Source: CAZHPR01 sp964534305
GTDB lineage: Bacteria; Patescibacteriota; Minisyncoccia; Phycocordibacterales; WO2-35-19
Assembly (NCBI GenBank): GCA_964534305.1
Contig: CAZHPR010000006.1
Span: 1-45,018 of the forward strand
Length of the DNA stretch: 45,018 bases
Reading direction: 5' to 3'
Of this stretch, positions 25,760 through 33,235 are shown in pieces (the first letter of the stretch is position 1; each line of letters begins with the position of its first letter). The notes beneath the pieces are model-generated. The model was given only the letters and a program-made list of their open reading frames with translations, made no database searches and was not told the DNA's origin. The position numbers and the translations under genes were made by a program.

Positions 25760-26797
25760 CTAGAGTGATACTTCTTCAAGTCCACATTCATCTAGAATCT
25801 TGTTAAGAATGTAAAGTGAATCGTTCTCAAAACACTCTGTAGACCAGTCAACATAATGTTGAAAATTACGTTCACGAAGTTCATTATGCAGTTCTTGCTC
25901 AAAATCATAAATTTCTTGGTGTGTTGCTGTAAATATGCGGAGTTTGTGAATACTTTTAATTTTAGATAAAGATTTTAAACCTATAATCCTTTCAGCAACA
26001 TCAAAAGATCTTCCAACCTTTACGAATTTATTATTAAAGTTCAAAATATACAAGAAATCAATTTCATCTTTTCTTTCAGGATAATACCCATAAAAATTCC
26101 CAAGTTCTTTTTTCCTATCTTTCCAGCAACCTTTACACCTTGTCGCGTTATATACAAAGTTCTTATAAGTTACAGTCTGTTTCCCATGTACTTTGCAATT
26201 GTAATTTAATGTTGTTTTATACGCACCTTTATAACCATCGCCAAAACCAACCATATCGTAATTCATTTCTTTGCAAATATCAACACATTTTTGCAATGCT
26301 TCTTGTTCTGTTAATTCTAAATTTCCAGAACATTTAGGACAACTACTACCATTATTAATAACACTGTGAATACTTGCAGTCCATCTATGTCCATCTTTTA
26401 AACATTCAAGATTTAATTTGGTATATACATTCTTGAATGGTCCAGCAAAACCATGAACAATAAAACCTTTCTTTTCTCCTATCCTACGAGCAAGAATTAA
26501 ATATTGCCAATCAAGCCATTGGGCTTTCTTAGAGCAACCACAAGGTTTTGATCCTTTAACTAAGTTACTTTTAGTGGTAATAAAATAACCATCAGGAAAT
26601 AGTTCTTTATCTTTAGAGCACTCAGTACAAGTTACTTTGAATGTGGTATGTTTACCTTTTTGATATACCTCTACAACCATTAATTTGTCATTGTTAAATG
26701 TTTTACCAATAAAATCTTCTGCTTTTTCATATTTCTTTTTCTTTTCAATTTGGGCGGGAGCCCTAGTGTCAATGGCATTGTTACCAGTCACTTGCAT
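25760..26797 (-). CDS. GIY-YIG/T5orf172-type endonuclease-like protein with zinc modules
   Basis: N-terminal cysteine-rich modules (CTECSKDKELFPDGYF, CPKCSGN, and one MNYDMVGFGDGYK ... CKVHGKQ ... CKGCWKDR repeat) precede a C-terminal domain. There FLYILNF ... VKVGRSFDVAERI and EQELHNELRERNF match the T5orf172/MUG113 branch of GIY-YIG nucleases. It is a clear paralog of the 41476-42714 product, which has one extra repeat. Probably a freestanding homing endonuclease. First gene left of the divergent promoter region. Confidence 0.8.
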   Translation of the reverse strand: MQVTGNNAIDTRAPAQIEKKKKYEKAEDFIGKTFNNDKLMVVEVYQKGKHTTFKVTCTECSKDKELFPDGYFITTKSNLVKGSKPCGCSKKAQWLDWQYLILARRIGEKKGFIVHGFAGPFKNVYTKLNLECLKDGHRWTASIHSVINNGSSCPKCSGNLELTEQEALQKCVDICKEMNYDMVGFGDGYKGAYKTTLNYNCKVHGKQTVTYKNFVYNATRCKGCWKDRKKELGNFYGYYPERKDEIDFLYILNFNNKFVKVGRSFDVAERIIGLKSLSKIKSIHKLRIFTATHQEIYDFEQELHNELRERNFQHYVDWSTECFENDSLYILNKILDECGLEEVSL

Positions 26798-26834
26798 TTC
26801 TCCTATAAATCATCTCATAAATATCAATCTCTAT

Positions 26835-26862
26835 ATCTTACACCATCTAGATTGTATGTCAA
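26835..26862 (-). promoter_or_regulatory. Leftward sigma70 promoter of the divergent region
   Basis: On the minus strand a perfect TTGACA (26862-26857) is followed after 16 bases by TAAGAT (26840-26835). It faces away from the plus-strand promoter about 100 bases to the right and serves the endonuclease-like gene. Confidence 0.6.
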
Positions 26863-26960
26863 TACTATGTACAAAACTTTGCCTCTTCTCCTTCCTCATA
26901 TAGAACCCTTACCCCTCCTAGTTGATACACAAAATCTTTCAAAAGTTTTCCATTGTGCTC

Positions 26961-26989
26961 TTGACACCACGATAGTCGTGGTTTACTAT
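26961..26989 (+). promoter_or_regulatory. Rightward sigma70 promoter with operator-like palindrome
   Basis: TTGACA (26961-26966), a 17-base spacer and TACTAT (26984-26989). The spacer holds a perfect inverted repeat, CCACGA-TAG-TCGTGG (26967-26981), ideally placed for a repressor or regulator. It starts the rightward arm. Confidence 0.75.
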
Positions 26990-27021
26990 ACTCGCATCTA
27001 ATCAAGAAAGAGGGAATAGAA

Positions 27022-27474
27022 ATGAATGTAGTAATATATAAGGTACAACTGAAAGGTGTCTGGGACAACAAAATCAACGATAGTTTTCGTAACTTGTTGA
27101 AACTTAATGGTTTTGTTCTGAAATCAGACGAGGATAATTTTAGTTATGAATGGAATGATTATGGTGGATATCCAGAAGGTCATGACTTCAGTAGTTGGTA
27201 TAAAGATGATCAATACAAACAGTTTACATATGCAGATTATCCAGCTTGGATTCCAGAAAACAAGAAAGAGACGCAACTTTTGCTTCTTCCAGATGATTTT
27301 GCGAATCTGATGTTCATGTTGGAGTTGCAGGAAGATAAAATCAAGTTTGAATCTATCTCCAAGAGTACGATTATTGTTGATCATCCAATTGAAAAGATGA
27401 TGAAAGATTTATCACAGATGTTGACAACTGGGTTTAGCGATGCTATCTTAAAACAACTGATGAAACAGGAGTAA
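27022..27474 (+). CDS. Hypothetical protein (150 aa)
   Basis: Not recognised. Aromatic- and Asp-rich N-terminal half, helical C terminus. It is the first gene after the strong rightward promoter, a place where phages often keep early host-takeover genes. Confidence 0.75.
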   Translation: MNVVIYKVQLKGVWDNKINDSFRNLLKLNGFVLKSDEDNFSYEWNDYGGYPEGHDFSSWYKDDQYKQFTYADYPAWIPENKKETQLLLLPDDFANLMFMLELQEDKIKFESISKSTIIVDHPIEKMMKDLSQMLTTGFSDAILKQLMKQE

Positions 27475-27480
27475 TAATAA

Positions 27481-27924
27481 ATGAACAAAATTGAAAAGAA
27501 ATTGCGTAAAATTAAAGGTTTGTACAATCTACTAAACGAGCAAATCAAACAAAATGCTATTGCAGACGTAAAGAAAGAGTGTGGTTTCAGATCTGCAAAC
27601 TACCCTGAGTTTGCTTTTGATTATAGTATGAGGTTTTCCAGTATTGAACTTAAAGTGTTCAAAAATAAAGTTTCAGACTATTACGATTTCGGTATGTTCT
27701 TTGGTGACGCCTTTGGTTTAAATTATTATGAGCTGATGGATGTCATGTTTAGTTGTGGCGAGGATTTTGTTGGTGTCAATATGGTTCGATTCAATGAGAA
27801 TGTTGAACAACTAACAAAATTTGTTCGTAAGGCACTTAAAGATGGTATAGATTCTATGTCTTACGGTGTGCAAACTGAATATGTAAAAGTAACAAACTAC
27901 CTTGATTTTGAGGAGAAGCAATAA
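27481..27924 (+). CDS. Hypothetical protein (147 aa)
   Basis: Not recognised. Basic helical N terminus followed by a Phe/Tyr-rich middle. Second gene of the rightward early operon; its stop overlaps the next start (TAATG). Confidence 0.75.
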   Translation: MNKIEKKLRKIKGLYNLLNEQIKQNAIADVKKECGFRSANYPEFAFDYSMRFSSIELKVFKNKVSDYYDFGMFFGDAFGLNYYELMDVMFSCGEDFVGVNMVRFNENVEQLTKFVRKALKDGIDSMSYGVQTEYVKVTNYLDFEEKQ

Positions 27925-28079
27925 TGTATCAATATCTTAAATCAAAAATTAATTGGAATCCGGTAACAATTCGAGTTGTATGGGCAATGTTGCTTGCATT
28001 TTGCGTTGTTTTCTGGTACTATTCTTTCAAGTTGTTTGATTTTACTGTTAAACTTGCAACAGCTTTAATTTTTAATTAA
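27924..28079 (+). CDS. Small single-pass membrane protein (51 aa)
   Basis: A short frame starting MYQYLKSKINWNPV with one hydrophobic segment (VVWAMLLAFCVVFWYYSF). The ATG overlaps the preceding stop (TAATG), and GAGGAG lies upstream. Function unknown. Confidence 0.7.
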   Translation: MYQYLKSKINWNPVTIRVVWAMLLAFCVVFWYYSFKLFDFTVKLATALIFN

Positions 28080-28093
28080 TGAGGATGGATAAA

Positions 28094-28339
28094 ATGTCTA
28101 ATAAAATTGTACTATCACGGATCGACAATTATACTCATACCGAACTTTTCGATACTTCAGTAGCATGGAATCGGATCTTGACTCTCATTTTTGAGGATGT
28201 TGTCAATCTTGATGATGAAGATCTTACAAATCTCGTCTATGATACAATCTCAGATCCAACAACTTCTGCAAAAGAAGATGTGATTGAATTGTTGAAAAAT
28301 GAACACATTGGTTCTATGTTTATTTTGGAGGTTAATTGA
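28094..28339 (+). CDS. Hypothetical acidic protein (81 aa)
   Basis: Not recognised. The start at 28094 (MSNKIVLSR) is chosen because GAGGA lies nine bases upstream. The frame also opens at 28079 but without a ribosome site. Overlaps the nadR start by one base. Confidence 0.7.
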   Translation: MSNKIVLSRIDNYTHTELFDTSVAWNRILTLIFEDVVNLDDEDLTNLVYDTISDPTTSAKEDVIELLKNEHIGSMFILEVN

Positions 28340-29385
28340 TGTATAATATTTCAAAAGGTCTATTCTTTTTGAAAGGAGCCCCTTTGACAAAAGGACATGT
28401 ATCTGCCATTATTAGGGCGGTTTCACAAGTTAATGAATTGCATGTAGTTTTATGTTGGGATGAAAAATTTCAAAAAACTCTAACTACATATCAACAAAAA
28501 GTTCAAACAAAAATAAATAGAACTCTTTGGTTGACCAATACATTTAAACATTATAATAATATAAAAATTAGTGTAGTGGATGAATCCAATATTAAAGGTT
28601 ATCCTGATGGCGAAGTAGAGTTTACTAAACTTTTGATGAATGAAGTTTATCATAATTATAAATGTTCACACTTTGATAAAGTTTTTAGTTCAGAAATTGA
28701 ATATAATGGATACTTTGAGAGGAATTTTCCTGATTCAGAAATTGCATTAATTGATCCTGAACGAAAAATGGTAGACATCTCCGCCACTCGCATTAGGAAT
28801 AATTTGAACTTGTATTGGGATTATATCAGTAAAGAAGCTCAAAAAGATTTTGTAAAGAAAGTTTGTATTATTGGTGTTGAAAGTTCAGGTAAAAGTACAT
28901 TAGCCATTAATCTTGCTCAATACTATGGTACACAATATGTTGAAGAAGTTGGTAGAACCATATGTGAAAATGAATTGGGATGTTCAGAATCAACTATGAC
29001 AATTGAGGATTATGAATACATTGCAATGAAACATAAATGTAAAGAACGTGAATATCTTAAAGATGCTAGAAAAGTATTGTTTAGCGACACTAATAACCTT
29101 ATCACGTTGTTTAGTGCGATGTGTATGGGTAAAGATAGTCAACTTCTTCGTGAAATGGTTAAAAAAGAAGATTATGATCTGATTATTTTCCTTGACTGTG
29201 ATGTTGAATGGGTGTATGATCTACTTAGATTGAACAGCACACCGGAGAAACGTCAACAAACGTTCCAACTGCTTAAAGATCTATGTGAAGAATTTGATAT
29301 TCAGTATAAAATGGTCAGTGGAAATTACTACAGTCGTTTCACTGAAAGTGTTAGGCTAGTTGATGAACTACTTGAAAGGAGTTAA
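28339..29385 (+). CDS. nadR: NadR-like NMN adenylyltransferase / ribosylnicotinamide kinase
   Basis: Bifunctional NAD salvage enzyme. The N-terminal nucleotidyltransferase has the GAPLTKGH element (residues 13-20; T/HxGH motif) and ISATRIR (147-153; ISxTxxR motif). The C-terminal kinase has the P-loop GVESSGKST (179-187). The 348-aa length fits NadR without its repressor HTH. It is followed two bases later by pnuC, giving uptake and conversion of nicotinamide riboside to NAD. Start chosen at ATG 28339 with GGAGG upstream. Confidence 0.9.
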   Translation: MYNISKGLFFLKGAPLTKGHVSAIIRAVSQVNELHVVLCWDEKFQKTLTTYQQKVQTKINRTLWLTNTFKHYNNIKISVVDESNIKGYPDGEVEFTKLLMNEVYHNYKCSHFDKVFSSEIEYNGYFERNFPDSEIALIDPERKMVDISATRIRNNLNLYWDYISKEAQKDFVKKVCIIGVESSGKSTLAINLAQYYGTQYVEEVGRTICENELGCSESTMTIEDYEYIAMKHKCKEREYLKDARKVLFSDTNNLITLFSAMCMGKDSQLLREMVKKEDYDLIIFLDCDVEWVYDLLRLNSTPEKRQQTFQLLKDLCEEFDIQYKMVSGNYYSRFTESVRLVDELLERS

Positions 29386-29387
29386 CA

Positions 29388-30218
29388 ATGAATACTTGGG
29401 CTGATTTGTTTGTGACCGTTAATCCGACTTTGTTGTTGGGTTATTGTTTGTTCTTGGGTAGTGTTTGTGGATGGTTTGTTTGTAAAACAGTGAATCACCC
29501 TACATTCAAATTCAGTAGTGCTGTATGGCCCATTCTAAACGATCTGTTTGAACCTAAATTGGATTATCTATGGATGGTTACTGTAGTCGGGGCCATCAGT
29601 GCTGTGAGTTATTGCACAAATGCCAGTGCTGTGGAATTCGCGTCGTCTGTTACTGGAATTGTTGGTGCAGTACTAGTTGCTAAAGGTAAAAGTAGTAGTT
29701 ATTTCTGGGGATTCATTGCAACCGCATTGTATACTTGGATTTCATATAAATTCAAGTTGTATGGTGAAACAATTACTTATGCGTTCTTGTTTCTCCCAAT
29801 GCAGGTAATCGGTTATTACTTGTGGATGAAGAATAGCTCCAATGAAAATTACGATGTAATTAAAAAGGTCATGAGTACCAAACAACGAGTTGTTTTGTTT
29901 ATTGGTACTGGCTTGGCGATTGCAGTATATGCAGAGTTTCTTAACCTGTTGAATGGTTCAATGCCGGGTCTTGATTCAGCCACTGCGATTCTGAGTATTG
30001 TTGCAACTACCCTGATGATTATGCGCTATGCCGAACAATGGCTGATTTGGATGTGTGTAAACATTGTTGCAGTAACTATGTGGATTCAGGCGGCATCTAC
30101 ACATGATGATGCAGGCTGGGCAACATTGGCAATGTGGGTAACATTCCTGTTGAATTGTGTCTATGGTTGGTATAAATGGAGGAAAGGAGGTAGTCTTGAA
30201 AACATCAAAGAATCTTGA
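29388..30218 (+). CDS. pnuC: PnuC-type nicotinamide riboside transporter
   Basis: Inner-membrane protein of 276 aa with about seven hydrophobic segments. The GKSSSYFWGFIATALYTWISYK region and the YLWMKN element fit the PnuC family, which carries nicotinamide riboside into the cell. Its pairing with nadR supports the substrate. The C terminus overlaps the next gene by 23 bases. Confidence 0.88.
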   Translation: MNTWADLFVTVNPTLLLGYCLFLGSVCGWFVCKTVNHPTFKFSSAVWPILNDLFEPKLDYLWMVTVVGAISAVSYCTNASAVEFASSVTGIVGAVLVAKGKSSSYFWGFIATALYTWISYKFKLYGETITYAFLFLPMQVIGYYLWMKNSSNENYDVIKKVMSTKQRVVLFIGTGLAIAVYAEFLNLLNGSMPGLDSATAILSIVATTLMIMRYAEQWLIWMCVNIVAVTMWIQAASTHDDAGWATLAMWVTFLLNCVYGWYKWRKGGSLENIKES

Positions 30219-30378
30219 GCGGCTGCTTGAACACTCACTTTCTTGTTTCTGTTACAAGGCTGATAAGATTGTTGTTCATGATTTGAATATCAAACAAGAT
30301 AAAACTGTTTTGTCTCTTGAAGTCTGGTACAAAGATAAAGGACAACAGAAGATTAAATTTAAAAATCTTATTCTGTAA
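30196..30378 (+). CDS. Hypothetical protein with TTG start (60 aa)
   Basis: Not recognised. An AAAGGAGG site lies just before TTG at 30196 (MKTSKNLERL), inside the end of pnuC, so translation is probably coupled. Basic, strand-rich C terminus. Confidence 0.65.
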   Translation: MKTSKNLERLLEHSLSCFCYKADKIVVHDLNIKQDKTVLSLEVWYKDKGQQKIKFKNLIL

Positions 30379-30398
30379 AAATATAGTTTGTTAACACA

Positions 30399-30427
30399 TT
30401 GAAAATTTTATAAAAATATGTTAATAT
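30399..30427 (+). promoter_or_regulatory. Late-type promoter with extended -10 (copy 1)
   Basis: TTGAAA (30399-30404), 17-base spacer ending TGT, TAATAT (30422-30427). It closely resembles the copy before terS (26 of 31 positions identical by eye). A hairpin with a U tract starts about 20 bases downstream. Confidence 0.6.
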
Positions 30428-30447
30428 AAGTTTGTCAAATAACTATT

Positions 30448-30490
30448 AACCCTATTTTGCTCTTGTGGCAGAATGGGGTTTTATTCTATT
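30448..30490 (+). terminator. Rho-independent terminator or leader attenuator
   Basis: A 13-bp stem with two G-U pairs (30448-30460 with 30468-30480), loop TCTTGTG, then TTATTCTATTT. It can end the nadR-pnuC transcript, but it also lies directly after the promoter at 30399-30427, so it may act as an attenuator for the next operon. Confidence 0.75.
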
Positions 30491-30511
30491 TAAACAAACT
30501 AAAGGCACTTT

Positions 30512-30805
30512 ATGGGAATACCAGACAAGAGTATAGATGGTTTAGATTGGTATTCAGTTAATGTTTTATCAGGATTACCGATAGGAACACCAATGGCAAT
30601 CCAATTAAAAACAAATGCGATGATTATTCTTTTTGAATCTAGCACCAAACCTACAGCACAATCTAAAGATGGTGTTTTAGTTTCAAACATATTCAATGAA
30701 GATTCTACTAAGATCATTACAGCAAACAGCCCAGAGATATGGGCCAAATGTGCTAATGATTATGATAGTGCAATAATTAACATACAAGAAATCGGTGGGA
30801 TATAA
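30512..30805 (+). CDS. Hypothetical protein, possibly structural (97 aa)
   Basis: Not recognised. Strand-rich, with repeated small polar residues, no membrane segment. It follows the late-type promoter and is coupled to the 189-aa gene (one-base overlap). A minor virion protein is possible, from position only. Confidence 0.7.
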   Translation: MGIPDKSIDGLDWYSVNVLSGLPIGTPMAIQLKTNAMIILFESSTKPTAQSKDGVLVSNIFNEDSTKIITANSPEIWAKCANDYDSAIINIQEIGGI

Positions 30806-31374
30806 TGACTATATTATCATCATCTCAGTCCTCTACGATTATACCTCCTGAAGTCTTTTCTGGCAATAGGGCTATTAATGTTCAATTCTATAGTGAATCC
30901 AACAAAAAATTAGGCTCTCAGTGGGAAGCTAGTAGGAGATTAACTAATGCTGGCCTTAACCAGAAATTTTATTCTATCATTAAAACAAGAACATTACCTG
31001 CTGATTTGAAAGCTAGATTCTTTACTTTCACAGGAGCAGGACTTATTGCTAGGTTTTATACTGGATTTACACCTATCACTCTTCCAGACCCCGAACCTGT
31101 TTTTTCATTAAGGCCGGATCAACCTGCTTTCAGGGATTTTGATATTTATGCTGTTACAGCTCCCACCAGCCTTGGTACAAAATGGGCAGCGGATATTTTT
31201 GCAGAAGGAAATACGTCTAACAAATCAAAAGGATCTGTTGGGAACTCATATGGCTCAGGTTGGATTATAGAGCCAAATAAGGAAATACTGTTAGAAATAG
31301 AATCATTAGAGTCAGCACAAAACATAAGTGCTAGATTAGAACTGTATAACGGATTGTTAGATTTGCCTTTATAA
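30805..31374 (+). CDS. Hypothetical protein, possibly structural (189 aa)
   Basis: Not recognised. Beta-rich, Thr/Ser/Pro-rich with no Cys, typical in feel of capsid or tail decoration proteins. The middle has a Pro-rich linker (LPDPEPVF). Role inferred only from the promoter type and composition. Confidence 0.7.
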   Translation: MTILSSSQSSTIIPPEVFSGNRAINVQFYSESNKKLGSQWEASRRLTNAGLNQKFYSIIKTRTLPADLKARFFTFTGAGLIARFYTGFTPITLPDPEPVFSLRPDQPAFRDFDIYAVTAPTSLGTKWAADIFAEGNTSNKSKGSVGNSYGSGWIIEPNKEILLEIESLESAQNISARLELYNGLLDLPL

Positions 31375-31398
31375 TAAAATACTTGTACAATAAAGTTC

Positions 31399-31427
31399 TT
31401 GAATAATTAAAAAATTTATGATAAAGT
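31399..31427 (+). promoter_or_regulatory. Late-type promoter with extended -10 (copy 2)
   Basis: TTGAAT (31399-31404), 17-base spacer ending TGA, TAAAGT (31422-31427). It lies inside a large inverted repeat, AGTTCTTG (31394-31401) and CAAGAACT (31451-31458). It precedes the 117-aa gene. Confidence 0.5.
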
Positions 31428-31465
31428 TAAATCATATACTAATTTATTAACAAGAACTATTAATT

Positions 31466-31819
31466 ATGGAACAACAAAACAACAACAAAAATCAACAGGT
31501 TGGTAGGGAGAACCCCAGCAAGGAAGCTGACACTTTCCTCTCCTCAGGGGAAATTGAACATTTCAAAAATATTCCGACAACTGTCCATGTAATACTTAAA
31601 GTAATTAAAAATGGTGTTGTGACAGATAAACAAGATACGTCATTTATCTCAGAAGATGAAGCTGATATGTTTTCACGGACACTAGCAACAACTGTTAGCG
31701 GATTACCTCTTGATTTTTGGAGTGCATCTACAGGTGATATTGCAGTCTATTATTCACTAACAGACCCAGATAACCAAGATACCATGTTCAGAATCACAAT
31801 TTATCCGAAGAAGATCTAA
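31466..31819 (+). CDS. Hypothetical protein (117 aa)
   Basis: Not recognised. An Asn/Gln-rich N-terminal tail is followed by a compact strand-rich domain. It has its own promoter and is the only gene before the 600-base non-coding stretch. Probably a small virion or accessory protein; uncertain. Confidence 0.7.
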   Translation: MEQQNNNKNQQVGRENPSKEADTFLSSGEIEHFKNIPTTVHVILKVIKNGVVTDKQDTSFISEDEADMFSRTLATTVSGLPLDFWSASTGDIAVYYSLTDPDNQDTMFRITIYPKKI

Positions 31820-31837
31820 AATAGTTTATAATTTATC

Positions 31838-31866
31838 TTGACAATTTTTAATTTCAATGTTAATAT
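31838..31866 (+). promoter_or_regulatory. Late-type promoter of the orphan RNA unit (copy 3)
   Basis: Perfect TTGACA (31838-31843), 17-base spacer ending TGT, TAATAT (31861-31866). The predicted start is near 31873. No convincing gene follows before the terminator at 32188-32221. Confidence 0.6.
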
Positions 31867-32010
31867 TAATTATAGATTAATAACAAAATTAGATTCAGGC
31901 TCAACACAGCCACAAGTGATGTGCAATGATCATGAGTCCTCCTTCTCTAGTTGTACATCCACCCTATTCTCTCCCTCCTTGTTCTTTATCCATGCAACGT
32001 GGTTTAGTTT

Positions 32011-32066
32011 TATATTATGTAGCATCAAAGATGCTGAGATATTAATGTCTTAATATATTATGTAGC
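32011..32066 (+). repeat. 13-base direct repeat TATATTATGTAGC, two copies
   Basis: Copies lie at 32011-32023 and 32054-32066, each running into the 5' arm of a predicted RNA structure. They suggest a duplicated RNA module. Confidence 0.6.
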
Positions 32067-32187
32067 GCAGGCAATAGGAACTCCGTTGCGGTGGTTGCCA
32101 ATATTTACGCAGCGACGAGTGAGACCTACATTTTATGAGATTTTATTTTTCTCTTTTCTTTCATACCTCTCCTCTCTTAATTTAACT

Positions 32188-32221
32188 GGGCCACATCTTC
32201 GGATGGCGGCCCTTTTCTTTT
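32188..32221 (+). terminator. Strong terminator with UUCG tetraloop
   Basis: GGGCC/GGCCC outer stem (32188-32192, 32208-32212) and CATC/GATG inner stem enclose TTCG, followed by TTTTCTTTT. It is the strongest plus-strand terminator in the window and closes the orphan RNA unit. Confidence 0.9.
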
Positions 32222-32233
32222 ATCTAAAACTAT

Positions 32234-32262
32234 TTGACAACTAAAACCAACTAATATACTGT
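32234..32262 (+). promoter_or_regulatory. Promoter upstream of the coiled-coil gene (distal)
   Basis: TTGACA (32234-32239), then TACTGT at 17-base spacing (32257-32262) or TATACT at 15-base spacing. It lies directly after the strong terminator and so restarts transcription. Confidence 0.45.
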
Positions 32263-32327
32263 AGAGGCACCACAAAGGCTCTCAGAAGCGCCCTAAGCAA
32301 TTTTAAGAGATTATGGCATCAATGGTA

Positions 32328-32356
32328 TTGACAACAGCTAGAAACGACTGTAAAGT
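32328..32356 (+). promoter_or_regulatory. Promoter upstream of the coiled-coil gene (proximal)
   Basis: Perfect TTGACA (32328-32333), 17-base spacer, TAAAGT (32351-32356). It gives a leader of about 50 nt before the ATG at 32417. Confidence 0.5.
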
Positions 32357-32416
32357 GCTATACAAGCTGTTTAAACAAACTTAGACAGCTACACAACCAA
32401 CAAAGGAGAATAAACT

Positions 32417-32671
32417 ATGAAAGAAACTAACAATTTTAAACTTCACGAAGAAGCTACACAGCTCTCAGACACCATAACTAGCTACAAACTATCGAAGATG
32501 TACCTACAACAGAAACAAGAACTTGAACAGTTGGAAGAGAAATATGCAAAGCTTAATGAACTTTTTGAAGACTACCTGAAATGCCATCGAGTTATGGTAG
32601 AAGAGATTGAACGACTTCAAATGCAAGAGAGTATCGATACAACTAAAATTCAATATGAACTTGAGTGTTGA
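32417..32671 (+). CDS. Coiled-coil protein (84 aa)
   Basis: Residues about 25-75 form a heptad-rich, Glu/Leu/Gln coiled coil with no other feature. Not recognised. It is the only gene after two stacked promoters and before another 260-base gap. Confidence 0.7.
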   Translation: MKETNNFKLHEEATQLSDTITSYKLSKMYLQQKQELEQLEEKYAKLNELFEDYLKCHRVMVEEIERLQMQESIDTTKIQYELEC

Positions 32672-32932
32672 TTCAGTCAACAGAAGGCTCTGACACTAAA
32701 AGCATCTATTATTGAGATTGGTTAAGTATTATTGAACTCTAAATGTCAATTTTAAGGGCTATAGGAAGCTCTCTGTTGAATAGTTTAACGCAGTATGTGC
32801 AAGGGTAGCCCTGATAAGGTAGAATTGATTATAGAGCGTTTTAGGCATTGTTTAAGGTTTGGTGCTTTTATTGCTATTAAACCTTGAATATTTTATGAAT
32901 ATGTGATACAATGTAGTATAGGTGGAGGAAAC
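32672..32932 (+). other. Non-coding gap with long inverted repeats
   Basis: No credible frame. A 7-bp perfect inverted repeat, AGGGCTA (32755-32761) and TAGCCCT (32806-32812), encloses 44 bases. A second, AAGGTTT (32854-32860) and AAACCTT (32879-32885), ends on the -35 box of the next promoter. It may be a structured leader or a small RNA. Confidence 0.45.
32884..32912 (+). promoter_or_regulatory. Late-type promoter of the polymerase-like operon (copy 4)
   Basis: TTGAAT (32884-32889), 17-base spacer ending TGA, TACAAT (32907-32912). The spacer start ATTTTAT matches copy 1. It drives the 61-aa gene and the polymerase-like, methyltransferase and Mom-like genes. Confidence 0.55.
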
Positions 32933-33118
32933 ATGGCTAGAGCTAAGTATGAATCTATTGATCAGGCTGTACAGGCTTGGAAAGATGGTGAACTAAAACT
33001 TGAGACTTTGAAAAAGAACTACTATCATACACAAAAATTAGGACAAGAGAGGCAATGGTTTTATCGTGAGGCTATCTTTGAAATAGAGAAAATTAGATTG
33101 CAGGAGCAGTGGGGTTGA
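32933..33118 (+). CDS. Hypothetical small protein (61 aa)
   Basis: Not recognised. Start MARAKYES at 32933 has GGAGG upstream; the longer frame from 32903 would begin in the promoter. Helical, charged. It ends in a hairpin, GGGGT-TGACG-ACCCC, that spans its stop codon. Confidence 0.7.
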   Translation: MARAKYESIDQAVQAWKDGELKLETLKKNYYHTQKLGQERQWFYREAIFEIEKIRLQEQWG

Positions 33119-33235
33119 CGACCCCTTAAACAGGGTTCCAGCCCTTGTTACATAATGGTTTTGTCTTCTTTCAATGCCTCTAATGCTCTACCCTCTTTCT
33201 CTTAACCTTTCTTCTAATTCTGTTGAGGATTTATT

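Larger units (their letters stand above)
31873..32221 (+). ncRNA. Candidate structured non-coding RNA of about 350 nt
   Basis: The stretch between genes at 31819 and 32417 holds a full transcription unit without a credible frame. It contains a pyrimidine-rich part with two CCTCCTT motifs (31938-31944 and 31974-31980). Then come hairpin AGCATC-AAA-GATGCT (32021-32035) and hairpin ATATTAA-TGTC-TTAATAT (32039-32056). A larger fold is closed by TGTAG/CTACA (32061-32065, 32126-32130) with GGCAA/TTGCC inside. The unit ends in the UUCG terminator. The 13-base direct repeat TATATTATGTAGC occurs at 32011 and 32054. A 71-aa frame at 31838 overlaps the promoter and has no ribosome site, so I reject it. 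Confidence 0.5.

Noticed and set aside
26865..27077. Minus-strand frame across the divergent promoters
   Set aside because: It covers both promoters and the start of the 150-aa gene and has no ribosome site.
31838..32053. 71-aa frame in the orphan RNA stretch
   Set aside because: Its first codon lies inside the promoter -35 box, there is no ribosome site, and the composition follows the AT/CT bias of the DNA rather than a protein.
31900..32180. Tiny minus-strand frames of 10-12 codons after perfect GGAGG sites
   Set aside because: Too short to support as genes. GGAGG here is the complement of the CCTCCTT motifs and may be incidental. Kept as an alternative in the RNA finding.
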